The notes below the pieces were generated by a model. It ran no database searches. It was not told the DNA's origin and worked only from the letters and a program-made list of their open reading frames with translations. This document shows, piece after piece, positions 58,801 to 64,000 of a stretch of DNA of 64,000 nucleotides (position 1 is its first letter; the number at the start of each line of letters is the position of its first letter). Origin of the DNA: Archangiaceae bacterium (lineage in GTDB: Bacteria; Myxococcota; Myxococcia; Myxococcales; Myxococcaceae); the NCBI GenBank assembly GCA_016714225.1, contig JADJNS010000025.1:62001-126000 (forward strand), written 5' to 3'. Both the position numbers and the translations under genes were made by a program.

Positions 58801-60302
58801 GCGCCGCTCGCGGCCGAGCAGACCACCAGCTCGCTGTCTTGGGTCGAGACCAGCAGCGCGCGCTCATCGACCCGGGGTTGAAGCTTCGGCGAGGGCGCGT
58901 CACCCGACTCGAGCGTGATGTGGGTGTTGAGCCCGCCGAACCCGAATGACGAGACGCCGGCGCGCATCTTCGCGTCGGGGGGCACCACCTCGCCCAGCAG
59001 CACCGGGTAGAGGTCTTTCGCCTCCTGGTCGAAGGTGCCGTGCGGCTCTTCGCAGCCGGCGGTGGGCGGCACCACCCGGCGGTTCACCGCGGCCACGGCC
59101 TTGATCAGCCCGCCGACTCCGGCGGCGGCCTTGGTGTGGCCGATGGTCGACTTGAGCGAGGTGACGCCGATCTTCCGCGTCACGCCCTCGCCGATCGCCA
59201 TCGCGATGCCCTCGAGCTCGACCTTGTCGCCGGCGCGGGTGCCGGTGCCGTGGGCCTCGACGAAGTGCACGTCGCCGGGGCCGTAGCCGAGGCCCTCGTA
59301 GGCGCGGCGAATGGCGCGCAGCTGCCCCTGCTTGGTGGGCTGCATGATGCCGCTCTTGCCGTCGGTCGACATGCCCCAGCCCTTGAGCACCGCGTAGACC
59401 GGGTCGCCGTCGCGGCGGGCGTCGGCCAGGCGCTTGAGGCCCACGAAGCCGCAGCCCTCTCCAGGCACGAAGCCGTCGCCGCGCCGGTCGAAGGGGCGAA
59501 TCTCTTCCGAGGCCAGGGCGCCGGCCCGCGAGAATGCCACCAGCTCGTTGGGGTCGAGGCTCACGTCGACGCCGCCGGCCAGCGCGAAGTCGAGCTTCTT
59601 GCCCACCAGCAGCTCGCACGCGTTGTAGACCGCGAGCAGCGACGAGGCGCAGGCGCCGTCGAGCGAGTACGCGCCGCCGTGAAAGTCGAAGTAGTTGCAG
59701 ACCCGGCCCGCGATGGTGGCCGAGATGCCGCCCGCGCCCGAGTCTTCGCAGTACGCCGGGAGCACCGACTTGTACCCCTCTTCCATCGAGGCCAGCAGGT
59801 CGGCGCCGGCAGGGCCGGCGATGCCGTGCACGCCCAGCGCCGCCTCGGCCACCTTGCGCACGAACGGCCAGCGCAGCCGCAGCGACATGGAGCGCGCCTG
59901 CTCACCTACGCAGGTGTTGCCCACGAACACGCCGGTGCGGTCTTTGAGGGCCGCCTCGTTCTTGCGGTAGCCGGCGTCTTCGAGCGCGCGGGCGGCGATC
60001 TCGAGCGCCAGCCACTGCACGATGTCGGCCGCGGCGAAGGTGCTCTGGGGAATGCGGTACTTCGCCCAGTCGAAGACGAAGCCGTCGATGAACCCCGCGC
60101 GGGGCATGTAGAACTTGTCGACCGCCGAGCGGTCGGTGTCGAAGTAATCGGCCAGCGGCGTGCGCTCTTTGGGGAAGAGCCGGAACTCGCGGCGTCGCCC
60201 GAGCACGCCCTCCCACAGCTCGCGTACGTCGCGGGCTCCGGGGTACCAGCACGCCACTCCCACCACTGCGACCTCGGTGCCCGCCGCCGCGTCGTTGTGC
60301 AT
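49851..60302 (-). CDS. Enediyne-PKS-like iterative type I polyketide synthase with duplicated KR-DH and fused hotdog thioesterases
   Basis: Of 3483 residues, domains in order (approximate): KS 10-465 (Cys in DGACASS ~218, EAHGTGT ~350, IGHTK ~388); AT 590-885 (GHSLGE); ACP1 and ACP2 ~1035-1110 and ~1145-1220, both LNIDSIK; an ACP-like region ~1245-1320 where Ser is Glu (LNLSEQK); KR1 1565-1770; DH1 1820-2105; KR2 2345-2560; DH2 2605-2895; PPT 2945-3110 (VDLQ, WCAAEAMRK); hotdog 1 ~3145-3275; hotdog 2 ~3325-3450 (DTDYVGNVHSMTWVHWQ). DH1 has Cys and Glu where DH2 has the catalytic His and Asp. KS blocks (RLRWPFVRK, CNYFDFHGGAYSLDGAC) and the thioesterase motif match enediyne PKSs. It builds a reduced or polyene chain. 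Confidence 0.9.
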   Translation of the reverse strand: MHNDAAAGTEVAVVGVACWYPGARDVRELWEGVLGRRREFRLFPKERTPLADYFDTDRSAVDKFYMPRAGFIDGFVFDWAKYRIPQSTFAAADIVQWLALEIAARALEDAGYRKNEAALKDRTGVFVGNTCVGEQARSMSLRLRWPFVRKVAEAALGVHGIAGPAGADLLASMEEGYKSVLPAYCEDSGAGGISATIAGRVCNYFDFHGGAYSLDGACASSLLAVYNACELLVGKKLDFALAGGVDVSLDPNELVAFSRAGALASEEIRPFDRRGDGFVPGEGCGFVGLKRLADARRDGDPVYAVLKGWGMSTDGKSGIMQPTKQGQLRAIRRAYEGLGYGPGDVHFVEAHGTGTRAGDKVELEGIAMAIGEGVTRKIGVTSLKSTIGHTKAAAGVGGLIKAVAAVNRRVVPPTAGCEEPHGTFDQEAKDLYPVLLGEVVPPDAKMRAGVSSFGFGGLNTHITLESGDAPSPKLQPRVDERALLVSTQDSELVVCSAASGAALQTRLEALAAEAEQLSSGELVDFAAHCARTVDRAAALRAAVVATSPRHAAEQLRLLAARLSEDPQVSAPFSDPTSTARLARKAAAPTVGFLLPGQGSQQLAMGRVLVERFAWARELLEQADAAADALGTPRISQAVFPATDSGRARLPDFTKALAQTEVAQPAICLTSVLYAGWLSRLGVKPVALAGHSLGELTALHLGGAYDAGALFRLAALRGQLMGQKAGQGGAMASLACSETDAAALLTSVSGLVVVANINGPRQTVISGEVAAVEAAMAGAAAAGVVASRLPVSNAFHSPLMATAAETLEREAPVPQTLGALAVPVVSSVDAQPLGEGLALRTHLGRQVLSPVRFAPTLKALAARCDVMVELAPGRILSGLAESVLERPGSAWPVAAKANVFRELNATLAMLFARGAELDFEPLFEQRLVRPHVPPAERLFFKSPTEAPLQLSAAAGGGSQAGAGLPLAAALRANGFTDAAAGEYLAQRGAFLAGVARVDLESMRSAGALARPAAVAAPAARSAAKPTAAAVTAGGWAGGSVQELLIELIVKRTGFPKGSIAPGAKLLDDLNIDSIKAGELVATAAKTVGAAGKVDAARFANATVSDIAAALSAVAVASPAPSAVAARPVEKPALAAPAVAVATDAGGCLELLVDLIARRTGFPKASIGRSAKVLDDLNIDSIKAGEIIASAAKAVGAVGKVDPARFANAALEDIAAALAQASASAPAAAPAAAAPSASEPAPQGVPGQAAAAVVLAAAHKLTGYRIISLDSRVFDDLNLSEQKLHQLLAQACQTLELPLHFDLQPLHNARLRHIAGLLERMREQRGVDAAPLGLTFLEQQADWARNYAVKYVEQPLTPLEKANDQRTENNWREARVLLVAERAGVDLAEALQQSLSAQGAEVKVVGFAEANRGELAKDVRLTHLVAILPEARAGDDLATEARTALERLLSIARVPPASSAPRRRTTVAYVQFGQGTFGTDRATARPWVERCASAFARSLSLERDDLRVRVIDLPRAMPLPTAVSSVTAELVSPVRCALAGYDTQAVRRVPRLEVHDPSRYPARSQPLAAGEVVLVTAGGKGIVSACALALAEKTKVTLALVGRSSASSDPEVAHTLARLRALGVRHRYYACDVTQPEAVRTLVSQVRAELGPVRALVHGSGAMVPRRAEKVTVAGAMEEVSAKVVGAGLLLEALEREPLKLVVGISSISGVTGGPGNTTYSWSNEVLSHLMNAFHARHPETQALSVAFSLWAELGVGARFDTTSNFHQLGLHFDALPPEVGAARFVDLLTKDPGAAQVVVAGRVMGRDLWSLFRPAPAAEQQGRFLDEVLYQEPGVELVSRAHLTHARDVYLKDCSFNGTCLMPGVHQLEAVAQAATVVMQSAGLPICRIEDVAFLQPIAVGPEQGCQIEVHALAREQALRGERSVDVVIRAEHDGFKRACCTATVVFGARASAPQQQVPELSTAPLGGAMAARLETVFCMKGERTLGPLYAAGATRAVWETEARAAAVSGEEGFAGAKVAPLTLGDPFAREAMLVTVAFCGSDALVVTPLRIDRLELFAAPQQALGRRGAVAELKEKTAQTLVADAWAVDRSGAVVERVSGMTYRIHGAAAPAPRALRPPPTPTNKLARPSVEAQRKEAQRYWPPVRDYRLTLERAPLAPGRDAPDAVLVLCEAGDDAAAQALAAALARRSVKTRVARYGEQGPAERHRVALLPARADLSSTDALSAAVARLLAAVPVALGDKRGTAAFVQLAGGTLGVGDGAAASLSYALSGFATSLHEERSDLKVRVVDLSPALGLERAAEAVAAELCSPGPYAAAGYDPAGERHQARLELLDAGRYPPRRRTFGADDVVVVTGGARGITAQCALALAQHSGATLALLGRSPLLQAVGELDEISATLAEFKRAGVRHRYYACDITETDEVDRTVARVRAELGPITGVIHGAGLLHPRSVAQLTPESSAIELSSKVLGAWQLCRALERTPPKLFLAWSSIGQLGASGTASYALSNQMLDFQLRAFGARHPETDVLAVGWGLWAESRAVLEESLDQRLGQMGITLGTVHARDAVERMLTLAQRDCGTQSALVVGTVRGLQAWERLSAEAPPAPTGLRFIEQVVHHQPGVELTARARLTVARDTYLNDHVFRGMYVVPTVLVLEALAQAATALAGGGALEVTALEDVELPWPIVVSPDEGEEIELRAVLDETARAPGERSVRVTLRAEKDGFQKDFALGRVLLGRRAEAPLEQVAVGDALPLEPKTDLYGRAFFVGPRYQRMQTVHAISESEAVCRGRYSDASARGADVFSDAPARPLVLGDPYFHDTLLHTAGLRDLQLSAFVQRLSRLELYRRPAGLDGEVVCRAQSRVSSATESVTELTALDEQGRPFVRVHGFCAHIFKRHLELPTTQELKAPEESDQTRARLALTDAARRLAVVAPALALARGPEWKKLSTAERRAQKQPLLARVLTAAGADPASATLTHDAAGRPALQLRGGSGLQVSFTHDGPYCVAVCQSESPAVDLQAVTARSREAWLELLGPARAGTLDALVGAGEGLDRAGTRLWCAAEAMRKLGTEHTFTLELEKADRDAVLLVGRSAAGTARLLTVPVQLLRGGERVLAAAVTALATTAAAALKKAPAPQPLSAEPAYQLARRHDPSLGCELLEHVYPLSRRDCTNPDQTAHLAHYGSTLLKLADALVGTDREAQPAARGAAEHQLTTVIQRAAVQVLGDATANESLLACAWASRLGDGGMQLLGRFFNRRTDQLVAEATLDCMLAGWAQLPDGARDELARLLEQTFGRYVARASAAAPVRPSPAWLEPGAVLFEAPAGPGAGRALGSHQLVTTSVDTDYVGNVHSMTWVHWQTTALDLFLRQHLPQLSQSPRSWRAPTTGGLRGVSFSMDYFKEVFPFETVSVELVLERAFEHGAQLRFEYFRLADGAAPVKVAVGRQEVRWVTGLEGRAARWPEPVLARLLDASPPAREPSGATLKGGRK

Positions 60303-60445
60303 GTCGTAGGGCGTAGAGACTAGGGAATTGGAACCGAAGAGATCCAGGTGTCAGGAGGCCCACAGAGGCGCCAGGGCCCCCCGCTGAGCCCACCTGCGCG
60401 AGCTTCGTTGTGGTGTCGGCGCTTTCGGCTACGCTCGCCGGTGCA
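60303..60445. promoter_or_regulatory. Divergent promoter region between synthase operon and STAS kinase
   Basis: The 143-bp gap is the only non-coding space before the five-gene minus-strand operon and the plus-strand kinase gene, so both promoters must lie here or just inside. It contains the AT-richer stretch GGGAATTGGAACCGAAGAG near 60325. I could not identify a confident -10/-35 pair or operator. Confidence 0.5.
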
Positions 60446-62569
60446 ATGCCCGAGGGCTCAGCGACTTCGCCGAAGGTCGAGTGCCTCTCGGGCACCGACA
60501 CCGCGCTGATTCGGGTCACCGGGCGAATCGACGAGCGCTTCGAGCCCCAGTCGCTGGCGCAAGGGGCGCACGGCGCAGTCATCATCGATCTCGACGGCGT
60601 GACCGAGATGACCTCGTACGGGGTGCAGCGCTGGCTGCTCGGCCTCTCGTTCATCACCCGCAGCTACCTCGGCTTCATCAAGGTGCGGCCGGCGCTGGTG
60701 GTGCAGTTCAACTCGGTGCGCGACTTCGCCGCGTCGGGCCAGCTGATCAGCTTCTACGCGCCGTACGTGGGCACCTCGTGCACGCACTACTTCGAGACCC
60801 TGGTCGACCTGCGGCGTCAGCACGCGCAGATTCGGGCCCTCGAGGCGCCGCCTGCCACCTGCCCGCAGTGCTCGGGCGAGGCCATTCTCGACGACCTGCC
60901 CGACTCGTATTTCTTGTACGCGTCGCAGCAGCCTCCCCCCACCGTGCCGCGCGCCGCGCTGCGCTGGGTCGACGGCGTCGCGGCGGCCCTGCGGGTCGAC
61001 AAAGAGATCAAGGGTCGGGTCACCGCGCTGTGGCTGAGCGGGGGGCTCGATCAGGCGCCGTCGCTGCGCCGCCTGGCGACCGGGCTCGAGGGCGACGTGG
61101 TGGTGGTGGCCCAGGGCGTGACCGGGGGCTCGCCCGAAGGGGTGCGCCGGCTCGCGCCGCTGTTCGAGGCGCCGGGAGCCCGGTTCTCGCTCGCCCGGGT
61201 GCCGGTGGCGATGGCCAGCGCGATGGTGAGCGAGGCGAAGCTGCTCGCGGCGGTTCCGGTGCACTCGTTCGAGCTCGACTTCCAGTGCGCGCGCTGCGGC
61301 ACGGTGGCGCGGCGCGAGGTGCAGGCCGCCGCGCTGCGCAGCGATGGCGACCCGGCGAGCGCCGAGCGCTGCGCCGCCTGTGGCGGAGCGGGCGCGCTCC
61401 TCACGCTGCCCGAGGCCCGCGTCGCGGCGAAGGCCGCGGCGGTGCCGCCCGAGTCGAGCGAGGTGAGCGAGTACCTCCGCTCGAGGCGCGACGCGCCCCG
61501 CCTGAACGTGGGCGGCGACAGCGCCACGCCCAACGGCAGCCGCTTCGGCAAGTACACCGTGCAGCGCCGCATCGGCTCGGGCGGCATGGCCGAGGTGTTT
61601 CTGGCCACCCTCGGCGGCGACGGCGGCTTCGAGAAGAAGGTGGTGTTGAAGCGCATCATCCCCGCGCTCGCCACCGACTCGCGCTTCCTCGCCATGTTCT
61701 ACGACGAGGCGCGCCTGGCGGCCCGCATCTCGCACCCCAACGTGGTGCAGCTGTTCGAGGTCGGCCAGGAAAGCGGCATTCACTACATCGCGATGGAGTA
61801 CGTCGCCGGGTGGGACCTCAACGCCATCTTGAAGATGTGCGAGCGCGCCGGGCGGCCGTTGCCCGTCGAGCTGGCGGTCGGCGTCGTCATTCAGCTGGCT
61901 GCCGGGCTGCAGTCGGCGCACGCGTGGGTGGGCGACGATGGGGTGCGGCGGCCGATCATTCACCGCGACGTGTCGCCCCACAACGTGCTGGTCTCGACCG
62001 ACGGCATCGTCAAGGTCACCGACTTCGGCATCGCCAAGGCCAGCGACAACCTCGAGCAGACCCCGGCCTCGGCGCTGAAGGGGAAGATCGGCTTCATGGC
62101 GCCCGAGCGGTTTCGCGAGCCCCCGGTCGAGGTCGATGCCCGCATCGACGTCTTCGCGGCCGGGGTGGTGCTCTACCAGTGCCTCACCCTCAAGCACCCG
62201 TTTCGGGGCGGTACCGACGCCCAGACCATCGGGGCGATCATCAACTCCTCCGGCTCGCCGGCGCGGCTGCTGCGCCCCGAGGTGCCGGCGGCGCTCGACG
62301 CCATCGTGCTCAAGGCGATGGCCAACGACCCCGCGCAGCGCTACCAGACCGCGCGAGACCTGCAGCAGGCCCTCGAAGACTTCATGCTCGCGAGCGGCAA
62401 GTTGATGCGCACCGAGCAGCTGGCCCAATTCGCCCAGCAGCTGTCGGTCGACGTCAAGGCGCTGGGCGAGCCCAGCACGCACAACCTCACCCCGTCGGGC
62501 GTCGCCAGCGAGGGCAGCGCCTCGGCGGTCAACACCATCTCGGTGAGCCTCAAGCACCCCAAGGAGTGA
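60446..62569 (+). CDS. Ser/Thr protein kinase with N-terminal STAS-like and zinc-ribbon regions
   Basis: The start ATG 60446 (GTG 60410 also in frame) gives 707 aa. Residues ~10-125 resemble a STAS domain (VIIDLDGVTEMTSYGVQRW, with Ser/Thr where anti-sigma antagonists are phosphorylated). A CPQC pair and a second STAS-like half (~170-270) follow, then a zinc ribbon CARC/CAAC (~281-325). The kinase domain spans ~365-640: GSGGMAEVF, VVLKRI, HRDVSPHN (HRD-VSP instead of the usual KP), DFGIA. No membrane helix is present. It is divergent from the synthase operon and followed by a GHKL ATPase gene, suggesting a phospho-switch. Confidence 0.85.
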   Translation: MPEGSATSPKVECLSGTDTALIRVTGRIDERFEPQSLAQGAHGAVIIDLDGVTEMTSYGVQRWLLGLSFITRSYLGFIKVRPALVVQFNSVRDFAASGQLISFYAPYVGTSCTHYFETLVDLRRQHAQIRALEAPPATCPQCSGEAILDDLPDSYFLYASQQPPPTVPRAALRWVDGVAAALRVDKEIKGRVTALWLSGGLDQAPSLRRLATGLEGDVVVVAQGVTGGSPEGVRRLAPLFEAPGARFSLARVPVAMASAMVSEAKLLAAVPVHSFELDFQCARCGTVARREVQAAALRSDGDPASAERCAACGGAGALLTLPEARVAAKAAAVPPESSEVSEYLRSRRDAPRLNVGGDSATPNGSRFGKYTVQRRIGSGGMAEVFLATLGGDGGFEKKVVLKRIIPALATDSRFLAMFYDEARLAARISHPNVVQLFEVGQESGIHYIAMEYVAGWDLNAILKMCERAGRPLPVELAVGVVIQLAAGLQSAHAWVGDDGVRRPIIHRDVSPHNVLVSTDGIVKVTDFGIAKASDNLEQTPASALKGKIGFMAPERFREPPVEVDARIDVFAAGVVLYQCLTLKHPFRGGTDAQTIGAIINSSGSPARLLRPEVPAALDAIVLKAMANDPAQRYQTARDLQQALEDFMLASGKLMRTEQLAQFAQQLSVDVKALGEPSTHNLTPSGVASEGSASAVNTISVSLKHPKE

Positions 62570-62575
62570 GCGACG

Positions 62576-63544
62576 GTGGTGGCAACGGTCTCACGCGCCC
62601 GGGGGGGCGGAGCAGCGCCGCCCCCCGCGGCGTGCCTGCTGTGCGCCCCCGCGCCGTCGGCCGAGCTGCTCGAGGCGCTGCGCGGTGAGGTGCACTCGGT
62701 CGAGCTCTCGGCCCGGCTGCCCGAGACGCTCGAGGGCAAGCCGCTGGTGATCGACCACGACGCGCTCGGGCCCGGCGACGCGGCGCGGCTCGCCCGCCTG
62801 CTCGATGCTCCGCACGCCCCGCCGGCGGTGCTGCTGAGCTCGCGCGCGCTCGACTCGGCGCTCGAGCCCGCGCTGATCGACTGCCCGCGGCTGAGCCTGG
62901 TGGGTGGCCGCGGCGCGCGGACGGGGCGGGCGGTGGCCACCGCGGTGGGCCGGCTCTTGCGAGAAGAGGTGTTCGGTGTCGACCGCCGCCTGGCCGGCGC
63001 GCCCGAGCGGTGCACGCTGTGCGCCTCGCACGACCGCGCCCCGGTGCTCGAGAGCGTCGACCGCTTCGCCCGCGCCCACTGCAGCAACCCCCGCCTGGCG
63101 GCCTCGTTTCGGCTGGTGGCCGAAGAGCTCATCACCAACGCGTTGTACAACGCGCCGGTGGGCGACGACGGCACGCGGCGCTTTCAGCAGCTGGGCCGCG
63201 AGCACCCCATCGAGCTGGCACCCCACGAGGCCATCGAGGTGCAGCTCGCCTTCGAGCCCGAGCGGCTCGGCATCGCGGTCATCGACCCATTCGGCTCGGT
63301 CGACCGGGGCCGGCTGCTGACCTCGCTGGCGGCCTGCGCGCTGCCCGGCAACCGTCGGCCGCGCCCTCCCGGCCGCGGCGGCGCGGGCCTGGGCATGAGC
63401 TTCGTGTTCGACGCGCTGAGTGAGCTGGTGGTGAACCTGGCCCCCGGGCGGTGCACCGAGGTAATCGGCGTCATCGACCTGCGCGGCACGTTTCGCGACT
63501 TCGCCGCCCGCGCGAAGTCGTTCGACCTGCTGGTCACCCGGTGA
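62576..63544 (+). CDS. GHKL-type ATPase, anti-sigma-kinase-like
   Basis: The 322-aa protein starts with GTG after GGAGTGAG. The N-terminal ~140 residues resemble a response-regulator-like alpha/beta fold without a clear phospho-Asp (VVIDHDALGPGDAARLARLL). A CTLC pair follows, then a Bergerat-fold ATPase (~165-310): N-box EELITNALYNAP, G1 GIAVIDPFGSVD, and GGAGLGMSFV. No phospho-acceptor His box is present, so it resembles SpoIIAB/RsbW-type kinases rather than sensor kinases. It lies 6 bases behind the STAS-kinase gene and is surely co-transcribed. Confidence 0.78.
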   Translation: MVATVSRARGGGAAPPPAACLLCAPAPSAELLEALRGEVHSVELSARLPETLEGKPLVIDHDALGPGDAARLARLLDAPHAPPAVLLSSRALDSALEPALIDCPRLSLVGGRGARTGRAVATAVGRLLREEVFGVDRRLAGAPERCTLCASHDRAPVLESVDRFARAHCSNPRLAASFRLVAEELITNALYNAPVGDDGTRRFQQLGREHPIELAPHEAIEVQLAFEPERLGIAVIDPFGSVDRGRLLTSLAACALPGNRRPRPPGRGGAGLGMSFVFDALSELVVNLAPGRCTEVIGVIDLRGTFRDFAARAKSFDLLVTR

Positions 63545-63589
63545 AGCCGCCTGGACGCCCCCCTGCTTTGAGGGGACACTGCGCCACCC

Positions 63590-64000
63590 ATGGCCTCTAC
63601 GGTCGCGCACAAGTTCGGCGGCACCAGCATGGGAGACGCAGCCCGAATTCGCGGCGTCGCCGACATCTTGCTGGCCCGCACCGAGACCACCCAGGTGGTG
63701 GTGGTGTCGGCGATGTCGAAGGTCACCGACGCGCTGATCGGCCTGTGCAAGCAGGCGGCGGCGAAAGACGGCGGGTGGAAAGACGGCCTGCAGAAGCTGG
63801 GTGAGCAGCACCGCGCCGCCGCCACCGAGCTGGCCGCCGCGAATGACCCGGTGCACGCCCGGCTCCAGACCGAGCTCGCGTCGCTGCATGACCTGCTCCA
63901 CGCGCAGGGGCAGGTGGGCGCGCTGAGCGACGACCTGCTCGACCTGGTGCAGGGCCTGGGCGAGGTGTGGTCGTCGCTGCTGCTCGACGCGCACTTCCGC
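63590..64000 (+). CDS. Aspartate kinase, N-terminal part (cut by window edge)
   Basis: ATG 63590 opens a frame of 137 codons to the window edge. KFGGTSMGDAARIRGVAD is the aspartokinase nucleotide-binding signature and VVVVSAMSKVTDALI the next conserved block. The long insertion after it resembles the ThrA/MetL-type (bifunctional) or class III form rather than short LysC enzymes. It catalyses phosphorylation of aspartate, the first step toward Lys, Thr and Met. Whether a homoserine dehydrogenase domain follows cannot be seen. Confidence 0.9.
   Translation, partial: MASTVAHKFGGTSMGDAARIRGVADILLARTETTQVVVVSAMSKVTDALIGLCKQAAAKDGGWKDGLQKLGEQHRAAATELAAANDPVHARLQTELASLHDLLHAQGQVGALSDDLLDLVQGLGEVWSSLLLDAHFR

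Noticed and set aside
49851..60302. Classical PfaA-type polyunsaturated fatty acid synthase
   Set aside because: There is no enoyl reductase (PfaD) or separate KS-CLF protein, and the KS, PPT and thioesterase motifs fit the enediyne-PKS class better. The two families are related, so this is a judgement.
59902..60657. 251-aa minus-strand ORF extending the PKS upstream
   Set aside because: It is in another frame, Ser/Pro/Arg-rich, and overlaps the divergent kinase start and promoter.

Overview
The window is very GC-rich, with a strong preference for G or C at third codon positions. It carries several hallmarks of Myxococcota: a MYXO-CTERM-type C-terminus on a secreted protease, a sigma factor that looks like the Myxococcales-specific sigma-70 group, multidomain Ser/Thr protein kinases, and many lipoproteins with Gly/Ala-rich linkers and Cys-rich bodies. 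The nearest fit is a myxobacterium or close relative. I saw no rRNA, tRNA, CRISPR array, insertion sequence or phage gene.

Layout. 1-15.1 kb: a cut-off histidine kinase, a lactonase-type lipoprotein, an antiporter/XRE-EIIA operon behind a perfect 18-bp palindrome, a second antiporter preceded by an overlapping 27-aa membrane microprotein, a VWA protein whose frame has no stop, a K+ channel interrupted by TGA, a methyltransferase-like gene, a TonB-like protein, a barrel protein and a sigma/FecR pair. 15.1-15.9 kb has no supportable gene. 15.9-24.7 kb: a trypsin-like protease, an aminohydrolase, two tandem Cys-rich lipoproteins, an AI-2E family transporter, a probable selenocysteine peroxiredoxin and a fatty-acid desaturase. 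24.8-36.2 kb: mostly surface and regulatory genes on the minus strand, including a sigma factor/Zn-finger kinase pair, an M50 protease and an M23-lectin lipoprotein. 36.3-39.8 kb: dusB, a cupin, a membrane protein and an Omp85-type barrel in one tight operon.

41.6-60.3 kb is the standout: a five-gene minus-strand operon. It encodes a 3483-aa iterative polyketide synthase (KS-AT-ACP-ACP-ACP-like-KR-DH-KR-DH-PPT-hotdog-hotdog) whose KS and thioesterase motifs resemble enediyne PKSs. The downstream genes encode a kinase-ATPase-GAF-PP2C regulator, a methyltransferase, an acyl-CoA dehydrogenase-like protein and an acyl-CoA dehydrogenase. Divergent from it (60.4-63.5 kb) are a STAS/zinc-ribbon Ser/Thr kinase and a GHKL ATPase. 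With the PP2C domain these could form a partner-switching circuit controlling the pathway. The window ends inside an aspartate kinase gene.

The clearest unusual signals are: the selenocysteine peroxiredoxin with a fitting SECIS hairpin; the duplicated KR-DH megasynthase in which the first DH has lost both catalytic residues; and the partner-switching components around it.
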